Shown one piece after another: positions 1-9,488 of a stretch of DNA of 64,000 nt. The notes below the pieces were generated by a model that saw only the letters and a list, made by a program, of their open reading frames with translations, did not search any database and had not been told where the DNA came from. The first letter of the stretch is position 1; every line of letters begins with the position of its first letter. Made by a program: the position numbers and the translations under genes. This DNA is from Hyalella azteca (taxonomy: Eukaryota > Arthropoda > Malacostraca > Amphipoda > Hyalellidae): assembly GCF_000764305.2 (NCBI RefSeq), contig NW_025943934.1, forward strand, positions 1 through 64,000, read 5' to 3'.

Positions 1-5
1 GTGTG

Positions 6-168
6 AAAAAATATAACTCAGTACTCACTGCAGTGAGTGACAGAGAGCGCATTTTCTCGTCGAGGAAAACTTGAGGTCACGGACGGACGGACAGACGGAC
101 GGACAGACAGACGGACATGGCGAGCACAATAGTGTATTTTTTCCATAAATGAGAAAATGCGCTAAAAA
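6..168 (+). mobile_element. Family A short interspersed element, copy 1
   Basis: One of six near-full copies of a short element that begins AAAAATATAACTCAGTACTC and ends near GCGCTAAAAA. A perfect 16-bp palindrome (ACTCACTGCAGTGAGT, 23-38) lies near the left end. AGCGCATTTTCTC (46-58) pairs with GAGAAAATGCGCT (151-163) as a 13-bp inverted repeat around a GACG/GACA microsatellite. It has no coding capacity. Open frames across it on the minus strand are by-products of the repeat. No clear target duplication is visible, so the class (MITE, SINE or other) is open. Confidence 0.75.
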
Positions 169-2594
169 TTAGCATGTTACTTCTGGATTCGGGGTTTCCA
201 AGTTACAAATTTGTGCCAAAAGTATACGGAAATTACTACGTAGATTACAATACAATACAGAAGCGTTTTGTCAAAGTGAAGTGAGTAGTGAACTTTATCT
301 ACGTTATCAAGCATAAAAGGTACACTCAGGACTAGGAAATTATGAAAGATAGCCGTGAGAAATTTAATCAGGTGCAAAAAAATCTAGTGTTTCTTGAGCT
401 CATAAAAGGCAATGTGTTGAAATATTTCTTGAGTCTTTTGCAAGAAAAATCAAGGCACCTTCATCAGGAGTAGACTCGGTGCAGCCTTGTTATATTCCTG
501 CTCAAAACTTCGATGAAAACTTCAAGTTTATCAGGCAATGAACCCAGCAAAGAGGGCAATGACATCTGAAGCAGAGGGAGGGAAGAGGGGAGAGTTAAGG
601 AGGAACAGAGAGAGGGATAAGTTTTAACGTCATCGCTGCTGCACTGCAGCATCTCAAGCTGCGTCATCTCGACTCATGGAAGGAATGAAGCCGAAATATG
701 TTTAATTTTGGCTTCATTCCTATTCACTTCGACATTAACTCCTCGGTTTTTAATTTAATATGTTTATTAAAGATAATTAGATTACATGCGCTATTTTTGT
801 TCAGGGCAAATGCAGAATAAAATCTAGAATAGTAGAGACTTTAAAATAGGAGAAATGAGGACAAATGTATAATATTTTCGGGAAAGAAAAAATTTCTTGG
901 TATTAGAGCATTTTGCTTTCAAACTTTAGAATTCTAATTTACGCGATCGAATGATCTTCTTGATTCCTGTAAGTATCAACAGAGGAATGAAACATCAGCT
1001 GAAATGATGTTAAGTGGAATGGCTTCCCAAATATCCCCTCCATCGAATGAATGTTTAGGCATTGGTAATCAGTATTAGGTGTGTAAAATAAGCTAATTTC
1101 GCTTTGATACATTTTGAAATTGAATGTCACATAGACTTAGGAAAAGAAAATGTCTCACACATAACTTAAGATTGGTTGCGCTTTCATCAATTTCTGAAGT
1201 ATTTTTGCAAAAGCTGGCAACAAAATGTTAAATAAATGTTTTCTTAGTCTTATTGCCGGAAGGCATGATGCGCATGACCTTAGTTATGACCTCGCTAATT
1301 ATGATGGAAGTTAACGGCTATTAACTCGTACCTTTATTGTACCGCCATTATATTTGCCGCTTTTAAAAGACTTATATCGAAGCGAAAAATAGAACAAAGG
1401 CCAATAATTTCAAAATACAAACTGATCGCAAGTCGATATATACCCGTAAGCACGATGTGTCAAATATCTGTTTCTTATACGGTGCTATACACGAGATAAT
1501 AGCATATGATATCCCCTCACTCACACGGGTGTCCTTCACATGATACCAGTACCATTAAATAAGGATTTGAAAATGCAACTTAGTGGCGTACATAATTTTC
1601 GTCTCATAATATTAATACATAGAATATGCTTTCTTTTATATTTTCATTAGCAGCTCAGGGTTTTTTAAAACCGTGCAACATTTAGGACAAAAATGATAAA
1701 TGTTGAAAATCAATGGACATATTATTTCGCGGTAAAAAAAATATTATCTTGATTCTTAACTCTAAAAAAATTCTCCTCGGAATTAACAAGCAAATAAGAA
1801 CGGCAAATTAACGTGTAATTACATACAAACAAACTTCGACTCAAAACGAATACTGCCTTAATGCACCCAGTGTTAAAGAGAGGAAAACATTCTAATCCAA
1901 TTGACGTGCCAATGTTTATGAATTATTGCATAATTATTGAAGCGGCTTCGAAGATCGCTGAAGAAAATAAATGCAATAGATTGTCAATACAGTCGCGTTA
2001 GGAATGCTTACTAACTGGGCTTTAGGAAGGAACACACACTCCACTAATATCAATTAAATGACATCATCAAACTTAATTTATAAATTGATGATTCTTAATT
2101 TTCATGGTATTGGAGATTTCCTACTCACACATAAAAATTTTGCCATGAAATAATTCTTAATTTAAAAAAGGTAGCAGTAAAAATTATGTAATTTGATTGA
2201 ATAGGGGAGGCAAATTTACACAAACAGTGATGTAATATTCGACGGCAGAGAATAAAAAGAAAATTTCTCTGTGGTATTTATTCTACAATGAAGGCGTTGG
2301 AAAAATGTAATAAGTTATATAGATACTTGAATAGAGTATAAAAGATAAAAAACTGCCCTTGTTGGTCAAAAATTGCAGGCGACAAATTATTAATCAAAGA
2401 ATAAAATTTACATCATAATTAAACGTTGCAAAAATCATTAAACATGGGGACATTTCATCTACAATATTTCTTCACAAAACAAGAAGAAAATTAGGACGCA
2501 AGAGAAAAAATACTCATGCCATGAAAAAATACTCGAGTCGTGATAGAATCCCGCAACGAGCGCCTGTAACGTCGTGGCAGCTGAACAACCAAGC
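169..2594. other. AT-rich stretch without recognised gene
   Basis: AT-rich sequence with frequent stops in all frames. No RNA gene or long coding frame is seen. A GC-richer patch at about 460-670 has no recognisable product. Confidence 0.5.
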
Positions 2595-2597
2595 TAG

Positions 2598-2889
2598 GGC
2601 TTTCGATCAAAAATAATTGAGAGTTTGTAAGCCAATCACTGGCGACTTATCAAGCTAAACCCACCAATCACAGGTGAAAAATCGGCTACTGCGTGCACTT
2701 AGGCCGTATTGTGTACTTAGGCCGTATCGTGTACTTGAGCCGCTCCGTGTACTTAAGCCGCTCCGTGTACTTGAGCCGCTCCGTGTACTTAAGCCGCTCC
2801 GTGTACTTGAGCCACTCCGTGTACTTGAGCCGCTCCGTGTACTTGAGCCGCTACGTGTACATATACCAAGCGTTATGTTAGTTAGGTTC
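2598..2889 (-). mobile_element. Diverged family B element enlarged by an internal minisatellite
   Basis: Read in the reverse orientation of the copy at 8882, the left part (2598-2690) follows family B block by block: a GGGC-type end, a run of A, GTAAG, GCCAATCA, TCAAGC and CCACCAATCA. The right end (2863-2889) resembles the family B end and is followed by CAG (2890-2892), while TAG precedes the left end. Between them the family's TAAGTACTTAC segment has become an 18-bp tandem array. This is an alignment by eye of a decayed copy. Confidence 0.5.
2693..2860. repeat. 18-bp minisatellite, about 9 copies
   Basis: Tandem units of the form GTGTACTTGAGCCGCTCC, with variants TTAGG, TTAAG, CGTATC and CACTCC. 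The period is a multiple of three, so several frames stay open and encode repeats such as SRSVYL or RVLEPL. These short frames are products of the repeat, not a gene. Confidence 0.9.
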
Positions 2890-2892
2890 CAG

Positions 2893-4001
2893 GTAAAATG
2901 CGACCGATAAGCGCTTGAATTTGACACGTAATGAACAGCTTGTCATGTAAACAAGCCTAGGGTGGCCATGTACGCTCAAACCTGTACAGTTAAGCTCGAT
3001 AATTCTCCAAGTATCGACAAATATTCAGGGAGTAACTTCTCATATGCTGACTGCTCTGCAATAACAGCTTCATGGCGGCTGCTAAACATATCAAGTTGGA
3101 CCGAACTTACTGAGGTAATGGCACGGACTAGTCAAGTTGTTACGTATCCCTTGTCGACGGCACTTCAATATCTTAGCGGCTTTCGAAACTGATCAACAAT
3201 ACGAGAAGATTATGGAATAACGACCGAAGACTAAGAACAATCGCTGAGCAGCAGGTTTTCAATTGCACTCAATCCAAACAAGTCGTTCATGACCCAAATG
3301 TTTTACGAACAAAAAATATCAATCTAACTAGAATGCTTTCATAACTGACAAATAATTTACACTTGATATAAGCTAGCAAATTACTATTTTCAGTTTCTTA
3401 AATTAATATGATGGCAAATTTTTTGTTTGGTCGAAATATTTGTTTCATGGTTTCCGTAAGAAGGCTTTCATAAAAAATATGTACTAGTGGCAATGCAATG
3501 TTGTATTTGTTTAATGACTACTTCTTCGGCCCATACATGTTCAAATAAACACCTGTCACAGCGGCATCTTCAATGAAAATGAAGGGAGATCATGAATGAA
3601 GATCATGAATGAAGATCATGAATGAAGATCATGAAGTCTTTTAATAAAAAAACTTTATAAGAAGTCGCAGGCAGGATAAAGCTCGCGTGCAGCTTCGGCC
3701 ATAAACGTGAGCTCGTGTCGGCGAACTCGGCTCGAAGTTCGAAGAGGTCGACGAGTCACTGCGCAGCCAGCAGGGTTCGATGAATGATCAATCCTTGTTA
3801 TTATTCTAAGCTTGGCTGCCCATTGAGAACCATTTTACTCGCTATAAGTTGCCGGGTGCACCAAGAATAAATTCGCTATAAAAATTAGCCGTAAATTACT
3901 TAGGTAAGTCGCTGGCGCCAGAGTAGGTGACTGAGTGATCATAAAAATGAACGTTAAACGAACTTGCAATATCAAGTTTGAGAAAAATTTTAAAATATTC
4001 T
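2893..4001. other. No recognised gene; 13-bp repeat and GC-rich patch
   Basis: Positions 3587-3635 hold about four copies of a 13-bp unit (AAGATCATGAATG). Positions 3650-3790 form a GC-richer patch, open in more than one frame on both strands, with no recognisable product. Confidence 0.5.
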
Positions 4002-4210
4002 TTTGTTACGAGGAAAGTCAGCTTTCAGGCACTTGTTATGAAGAAGGTCAGCTTTCAGGCACTTGTTATGAAGAAGGTCAGCTTTCAGGCACTTGTTATG
4101 AAGAAGGTCAGCCTTCAGGCGCTTGTTATGAAGAAGGTCAGCCTTCAGGCGCTTGTTATGAAGAAGGTCAGCCTTCAGGCGCTTGTTATGAAGAAAGTCA
4201 GCCTACAGAC
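4002..4210 (+). repeat. 30-bp tandem repeat, about 7 units, inside a 95-codon frame
   Basis: The unit GCTTTCAGGC + ACTTGTTATG + AAGAAGGTCA is repeated with few changes; later units carry GCCTTCAGGCG. The period equals ten codons, so the plus-strand frame 3935-4222 reads a short lysine-rich leader and then a ten-residue repeat YEEGQ(L/P)SG(T/A)C. A second overlapping frame reads repeats of the type VSFQALVMKK. Because one unit without stops keeps every copy open, the long frame alone does not show that a protein is made. The YEEGQ..SG.C frame puts a Cys in every unit. No signal peptide, splice site or flanking coding sequence was found. Confidence 0.75.
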
Positions 4211-4422
4211 GTAGGCATTTAAGACGACCACATTTCACGCAATGTTGTGCTGGCTGAGGACAGCTATACTAATATAGAACCTTAACATATTCTCAATAAT
4301 TCTAAAATACATTTAAATAATAATATGTTCACCCAATCCTGTCAATCAGGAACGAAAATAAACCCCTAAATGTTTAGAAGCTCAGTCTCAGTATCTGTGT
4401 TCAGTATCTGTCAGTATCTCAG

Positions 4423-4508
4423 TTTAATTTATTACTGATTTATAATAAAGCTCAGTATCTGTATTCCTGTAATATGTTCCTGCTCTTATAAATCAGCAAT
4501 AAATTAAA
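4423..4508. repeat. 23-bp inverted repeat (hairpin), one mismatch
   Basis: The arm TTTAATTTATTACTGATTTA plus TAA (4423-4445) pairs with its complement at 4486-4508 with a single mismatch, around a 40-bp spacer. The spacer and left flank contain several copies of CAGTATCTG. It may be the core of a decayed inverted-repeat element. Confidence 0.7.
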
Positions 4509-4962
4509 ATGGACTCTAAGACATGGCAACGATCTATGAAACTCGCGTTATTTCTGCTTGCAACTCCCCAAATTCTTATAGGTACTGCATCCACCGATGA
4601 CGACATCATGGAAATGGACGGCAATTTCTAGAAAATACTTGAAAATAGTCCTTATTTTGTCATCCATGTACAGTTTATTATCATTAAATAGGCTCTATCG
4701 TCATTGAAGTCAATTCCTTTCAAAATACCGAAACCAAACTACAAGCTTGATTACTTTCCATTTTCCCAATAAATTGTAATATAATATTATAAGTTATCAA
4801 TAATCATTTAATTACGTTTAATTTAAACTTAAATAACAGCAAAAAAATTTTAATGTATCACGATCCTCCATATCCTAACAGCTTCGAAGTATCACAAACT
4901 CTGTGCAGTAGTTAAACCCTCCTTGCACAATTACAGGAAGGGATACGGGCTCAGGTTTTCAG

Positions 4963-5133
4963 CAAATTAGGATAATGGAAGAGATTCTAGGGAGGGCTGC
5001 GGGTGACCTGGAGAGAAGCGGTGTCACACAGAGGGTCGGGGTCACTGAACCATGCCTTCCTACTCAGAATTGTGAAATCAAATTGAAATTTCAAAGTAAC
5101 TGTGAACTTTACCTCTCAAATACTGGGAAATAA
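4963..5133 (+). CDS. Candidate terminal exon, unknown product
   Basis: A stop-free segment follows a plausible acceptor (GGGCTCAGGTTTTCAG ending at 4962). It reads 56 codons to a TAA at 5131-5133, with an internal ATG at 4975. The translation is balanced and charged: it starts QIRIMEEILGRAAGDLERSG, has three cysteines in its middle and ends NTGK. The underlying DNA is richer in G and C than its surroundings. No upstream exon, signal peptide or conserved domain could be tied to it. A chance open frame in a GC-richer patch, or a relic of a mobile element, is a real alternative. Confidence 0.22.
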   Translation, partial: QIRIMEEILGRAAGDLERSGVTQRVGVTEPCLPTQNCEIKLKFQSNCELYLSNTGK

Positions 5134-5362
5134 TACCATAAAGAAGAAATAGGTACACGATTTCATAAAAAAATTAAACAGTTTTCAATAGCTACGTTTC
5201 GCAAACTATACGGCTATTTTTGTCGCGATATTTTGCCTTTAGAAATTGTAGGTAAATGAGCCCGAATTTGGTTCACGCCGTATGAATTGTCTTACAAGTG
5301 GCGAATGTAATAGTTTTATGACAAATGTCACATTATCTGCGCAGTCTGCCAGTCCTTTTGAT

Positions 5363-5953
5363 AAGCATGTCTCTCAGACAAGCATGTCTCTCAGACACGC
5401 ATGTCTCTCAGACAAGCATGTCTCTCAGGCAAGCATGTCTCTCAGACAAGCATGTCTCTCAGACAAGCATGTCTCTCAGGCAAGCATGTCTCTCAGACTA
5501 GCATGTCTCTCAGACACGCATGTCTCTCAGACAAGCATGTCTCTCAGACGAGCATGTCTCTCAGACAAGCATGTCTCTCAGACAAGCATGTCTCTCAGAC
5601 ACGCATGTCTCTCACACAAGCATGTCTCTCAGACACGCATGTCTCTCAGACAAGCATGTCTCTCAGACAAGCATGTCTCCCAGACAAGCATGTCTCTCAG
5701 ACAAGCATGTCTCTCAGACAAGCATGTCTCCCAGACAAGCATGTCTCCCAGACAAGCATGTCTCTCAGACAAGCATGTCTCTCAGACAAGCATGTCTCTC
5801 AGACACGCATGTCTCTCAGACAAGCATGTCTCTCAGACAAGCATGTCTCTCAGACAAGCATGTCTCTCAGACTAGCATGTCTCTCAGACTAGCATGTCTC
5901 TCAGACAAGCATGTCTCTCAGACTAGCATGTCTCTCAGATAAGAATGTCTCTC
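5363..5953. repeat. 17-bp minisatellite, about 34 copies
   Basis: Tandem copies of AAGCATGTCTCTCAGAC with scattered substitutions (CACGC, CTAGC, GGCAAG, TCCCAG). The period is not a multiple of three and the unit has no stop in any frame, so all three plus frames stay open for 140-197 codons. All three encode the same 17-residue cycle, KHVSQTSMSLRQACLSD. Three interlocked frames with one peptide are the mark of a repeat, not of a gene. Confidence 0.95.
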
Positions 5954-6830
5954 GGTTATAAGTCCAAAAAGTTATTTTTCTCAGTTAATAGCAAGCGAGC
6001 GCGGAAAATGTACGCTCCAGTTATAGTTTTTTACGACCTGGTGGCACTCCGAGTTTGTAGTGCAAGTGATGTGAAAAGATGAAGATTAGGGCGAGAAAAT
6101 TCTAAACTGGGGCAAGATGCTCGCGTGATCCGACGAGTTTTGCTTCTGTGTATCAACATTCTGGTGGAATAATGTTGTTGATACACGTGTTCTTCATAGA
6201 AACTTTGAACGAATTGGCCTGCCGGTAAAGCAGCTATGATCTGGGGCAAAAAAAAAAAAAACTTCAGAGATTTCCGCATATTGAGAAATAAGCTAAATTT
6301 GCATTTTGGCTCTAAAATCAATTCAAAATCGGATAGCTGCATTGGCTTTCTCAGGAGTTGAGTAAAAATAACGATAAAACGCAGAATCACGCAGCTAGTG
6401 AACTAAATTAATACCGGGGACATTATATAATTAATTTGATTTTTTTGTATTAATATTCAACGCTGCAGCTCAAGAATCTACGTTTTTTCACGGAGAATTG
6501 AATACAAATTTACGTCCCAGCGGTTGAGCAATGAAAGTATAATGCAATCGCGTAGAAAAAACTTTGATATATATAGAATGTTGGATTTTATCACTTAAAC
6601 GTTTACTATCATGAGACGGTAACGAATTTATGTGCCGTTAATCTCAGACCAAACCTGATTTCAAAAAGATCACAGCAAGAAAATATATTTGAAAAAATAG
6701 CATAAATGGTTTTCAGCACACAAGACATAAGGTCTGAATTTTTGTGTGAATAAATATACTGTCAACTGAAGAGATATTTAGAAGTAAAATTAATCTAACT
6801 GGAAATTCTTCTGAAATTGAAAAGCATATC
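5954..6830. other. No recognised gene
   Basis: AT-rich. A 119-codon minus-strand frame (6031-6390) crosses a 14-A run and resembles no family I know. No splice or promoter signals stand out. Confidence 0.5.
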
Positions 6831-6960
6831 AAGTCCACGTATAGAATATATATACGTATATAACAAAGTCCACGTATAGAATATATATACGTATATAACA
6901 AAGTCCACGTATAGAATATATATACGCACATAACAAAGTCCACGTATAGAATATAACAAA
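6831..6960. repeat. 35-bp tandem repeat, 3.7 copies
   Basis: Units start AAGTCCACGTATAGAATATA at 6831, 6866, 6901 and 6936, each followed by an AT dinucleotide-rich tail. The last unit lacks an internal TATATACG segment. Confidence 0.9.
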
Positions 6961-6984
6961 GAGCAAGGTTGTGAGGTTCTAAAC

Positions 6985-7195
6985 TTAATTCCACAAGTGC
7001 CTTCATGTTTAATGTTCGCTCAAATAAGAAGTCCTGAACATGCATGCTGAATATTCTAGTTGGAACTTACACACATCGATATTATGTATAAAAACAAGTA
7101 GAGCAGAAACAGTGAAATATAAACTGGAGGCAAAAGCTATACACGAAGCTGGAAAACAATGTGAATTAACTCTAAATCCCAATTCATATTTGCAT
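6985..7195 (+). repeat. Dispersed repeat pair, copy 1 (empty TTAA site)
   Basis: About 210 bp match 9282-9488 at roughly 85-90 % by eye, starting with TTAATTCCACAAGTGCCTTC. The TTAA at 6985-6988 is the uninterrupted site; in the second copy a TTAA-flanked element lies at this point. The eight bases upstream (TTCTAAAC) are also shared. Confidence 0.8.
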
Positions 7196-8881
7196 AGTAT
7201 TGCGTAATGCACATTTTAGAATGTTAGTGCTCAGATTTTGCACCAAAACTGATTTTAAAGATATTAAATTGCATCTGAAGAATGCTTTCACGAATTGCAT
7301 TTGATCCGATTCTAATTGCAACAATCTTTTATGGTAACGGAACGTTTATAATCATTTGATTTGTGCGCATTGATGAGCCATTTTCATTCCATAAACGCGA
7401 ACAAAGTAAGCGATCATGAATTTAATAGGTGGCGTTGTGGTTTTGGATAACAAAGAACTTACTGATAATTACATCTAAAATAATGGAGACGGGATCATGA
7501 GACACATTGAAGAAGAAACTAAAAGCTTCTAAGAACACGGATGTTATAGTAGGCAACTACATGTATTCGCTTTGGCAAAACTGCGAAGTAAGCATTAACT
7601 AGTTAACCGTAACAGTAAACAATATCTTCTCGCACTGACGATTTAGAAAAAGATAATTTATGACAGCTGATAACTTGAGCAGTCGCGCACAGAGATTAAA
7701 TATTTTCTAGCATAAACTCTACATGTTTCCGGTAACCGCAAATACTCCAGCAATGCGCTTTCGGTCGCATGTCACACCTTCTACACGCCGGTGAACCGTC
7801 CCTAACTTGGGACAGGCTTGTACCACATGGGAACAGCATGTTGTTCCCCCAGGCTTGTACCGCTTGGGAACAGCATGTTGTCACCAGCGCTTAGTGCCGC
7901 TCGACCCCATAAAATGCAGCTCATTTGTATCATATGCTAACAATATATGCAGTAGTGTGATCTGCAGTCGGTAACAACAGCCAACGTATTAATTAGCCCG
8001 CATGCATTGCTAGAAGGAAGGCTACATTAAGTTATATTCTCAGGACACGTGCGAGCGTTCGGCCATTACTATTGATTGGTCCGGCCGTAGGAATAGCAGG
8101 TCAAGTTTATGCCACTAAGACAAGGCGAATAATTAAATCGATGCACGGGAAATTACACATGTGTGATTTGATTTATATTAGTATTATATGACAGAATTTG
8201 GTTGGTTTATACGGCAATATACACCCTGTTTAACGAGGGTTTATACATCCTCTTGTGAGGGTGTTTGATTTATATGTACATTATAGAACATGTGGTGTTT
8301 TTAGACTCCATGTGGCCAAGTTTCTTTTCATTATAAAGTCATTATTATTGCTGCGTGATCGACTCCAAATGTTTATTTAAAAATGATATATTGAAGCCGG
8401 CAACAGATAAAGCGTATACTCATGCATATGCGCAGTCACATTGTGATGATGTGGCGTGCCAAGGCTCATAATAAACAGCATGCACAAGCAATTTTAATAA
8501 GGAACGAAACCCGTAAACGACAACTGGAAATGAATAATAGGAAGAATTTTGGTAAATTAAATTTAATTAATAAAATCACAAGAGTAACTGAGCACAACAG
8601 TGACTGAATAGGTAATGGCTCGCGGTGGCCTCCCTGCTAAAAAATAAATTGATTATAATTTATTCCCTACTATATAATTATAAAATAATGTTTCCCAAAT
8701 AATCCAATCTTAATGCAGTATAACAGCAACACAGAAAAGTAGACAATACAATAGGACATCAACAATATCGTAGACCATCCCTCTGCAGGCGCCGACGTTC
8801 GCTCTACTGAACTCTGCAATTAAGTACCTCACAGCAAAGCGTAGTAACGTCGCACGCTGCAACAGGATCAACAACAACCTG
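7196..8881. other. No recognised gene
   Basis: AT-rich with one GC-richer patch (7700-7910) containing a short internal duplication of GGCTTGTACC and GGGAACAGCATGTTGT. No product is recognised for the short frames here. Confidence 0.5.
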
Positions 8882-9024
8882 GGGCCATACTTCCAAAACT
8901 TATTAAGAGAACGTAAGTATGTACGCTCTATTTTCTTGTCTATGGTTGGTGGATTTTGCTCGAAAGGCCGGCAATGATTGGTTGATGAACTTACGATCAC
9001 TTAACCTTTTTGAAAGTATGGGCC
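8882..9024 (+). mobile_element. Family B MITE, intact copy
   Basis: A 143-bp non-autonomous element. The left end GGGCCATAC faces the right end GTATGGGCC, and CTG flanks both sides (8879-8881 and 9025-9027). The interior carries the family signature: GAACGTAAGTA, ATTGGTGGATTTTGC, AAAGGCCG.CAATGATTGG, GATGAACTTACGATC. Short inverted ends starting GGGCC and a 3-bp CWG duplication fit PIF/Harbinger-type non-autonomous elements. That class assignment is an inference, because no transposase is present. Confidence 0.8.
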
Positions 9025-9048
9025 CTGCTCTCTTCATTCTAAACTTAA

Positions 9049-9281
9049 CCCTCTACCGCCGTATGTCGCTCTACGGGAACATAACTTACAAGTTAAATCA
9101 TACGTAAATTATTGAGTGTAGCAACCTGAGGACGTTTGTACGCAACAGAGAAGATTTTAAAGTTATCGTATGTGGCGGCAACCATCAGTGCAAGTCATTT
9201 TGCGCTCACTAGAACGCATCCTTTTTGGGAAGTAGGCGCGTGACAATATTGCTCCGGTTACTCGTGTCAGGCGGTAGAGGG
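9049..9281. mobile_element. piggyBac-type MITE with TTAA duplication
   Basis: A 233-bp element with perfect 12-bp inverted ends, CCCTCTACCGCC (9049-9060) and GGCGGTAGAGGG (9270-9281). It is flanked by TTAA on both sides (9045-9048, 9282-9285). TTAA target duplication and a CCCT start are hallmarks of piggyBac elements. It is too short for a transposase. The empty counterpart of the site is at 6985, where AAAC-TTAA-TTCC is continuous. Confidence 0.88.
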
Positions 9282-9488
9282 TTAATTCCACAAGTGCCTT
9301 CATGTTCAATGTTCGCTCAAATAAGAAGTCCTGAATATGCATGCTGAATATTGTAGTTGGAACTTACATGCATCGATATTATGTATAAAAACAAGTAGAG
9401 TAGAAACAATGATATATAAAATGGAGGCTAAGGCAATACACGAAGCTCTAAATTAGAATTAACTTCAAATCCCAATTCTTATTTGCAT
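9282..9488 (+). repeat. Dispersed repeat pair, copy 2 (filled TTAA site)
   Basis: Matches 6985-7195. The left edge of the repeat is separated from its AAAC flank (9041-9044) by the TTAA-flanked element, so the repeat existed before that insertion. Confidence 0.8.

Noticed and set aside
930..968. 39-nt in-phase microexon between CTTTCAAACTTTAG and GTAAGTATC
   Set aside because: Signals are fair, but such pairs are expected a few times by chance in 64 kb and the peptide has no support.
5282..5942. Three long overlapping plus-strand frames (140-197 codons)
   Set aside because: All three encode the same 17-residue cycle because the 17-bp unit lacks stops; this is a minisatellite.
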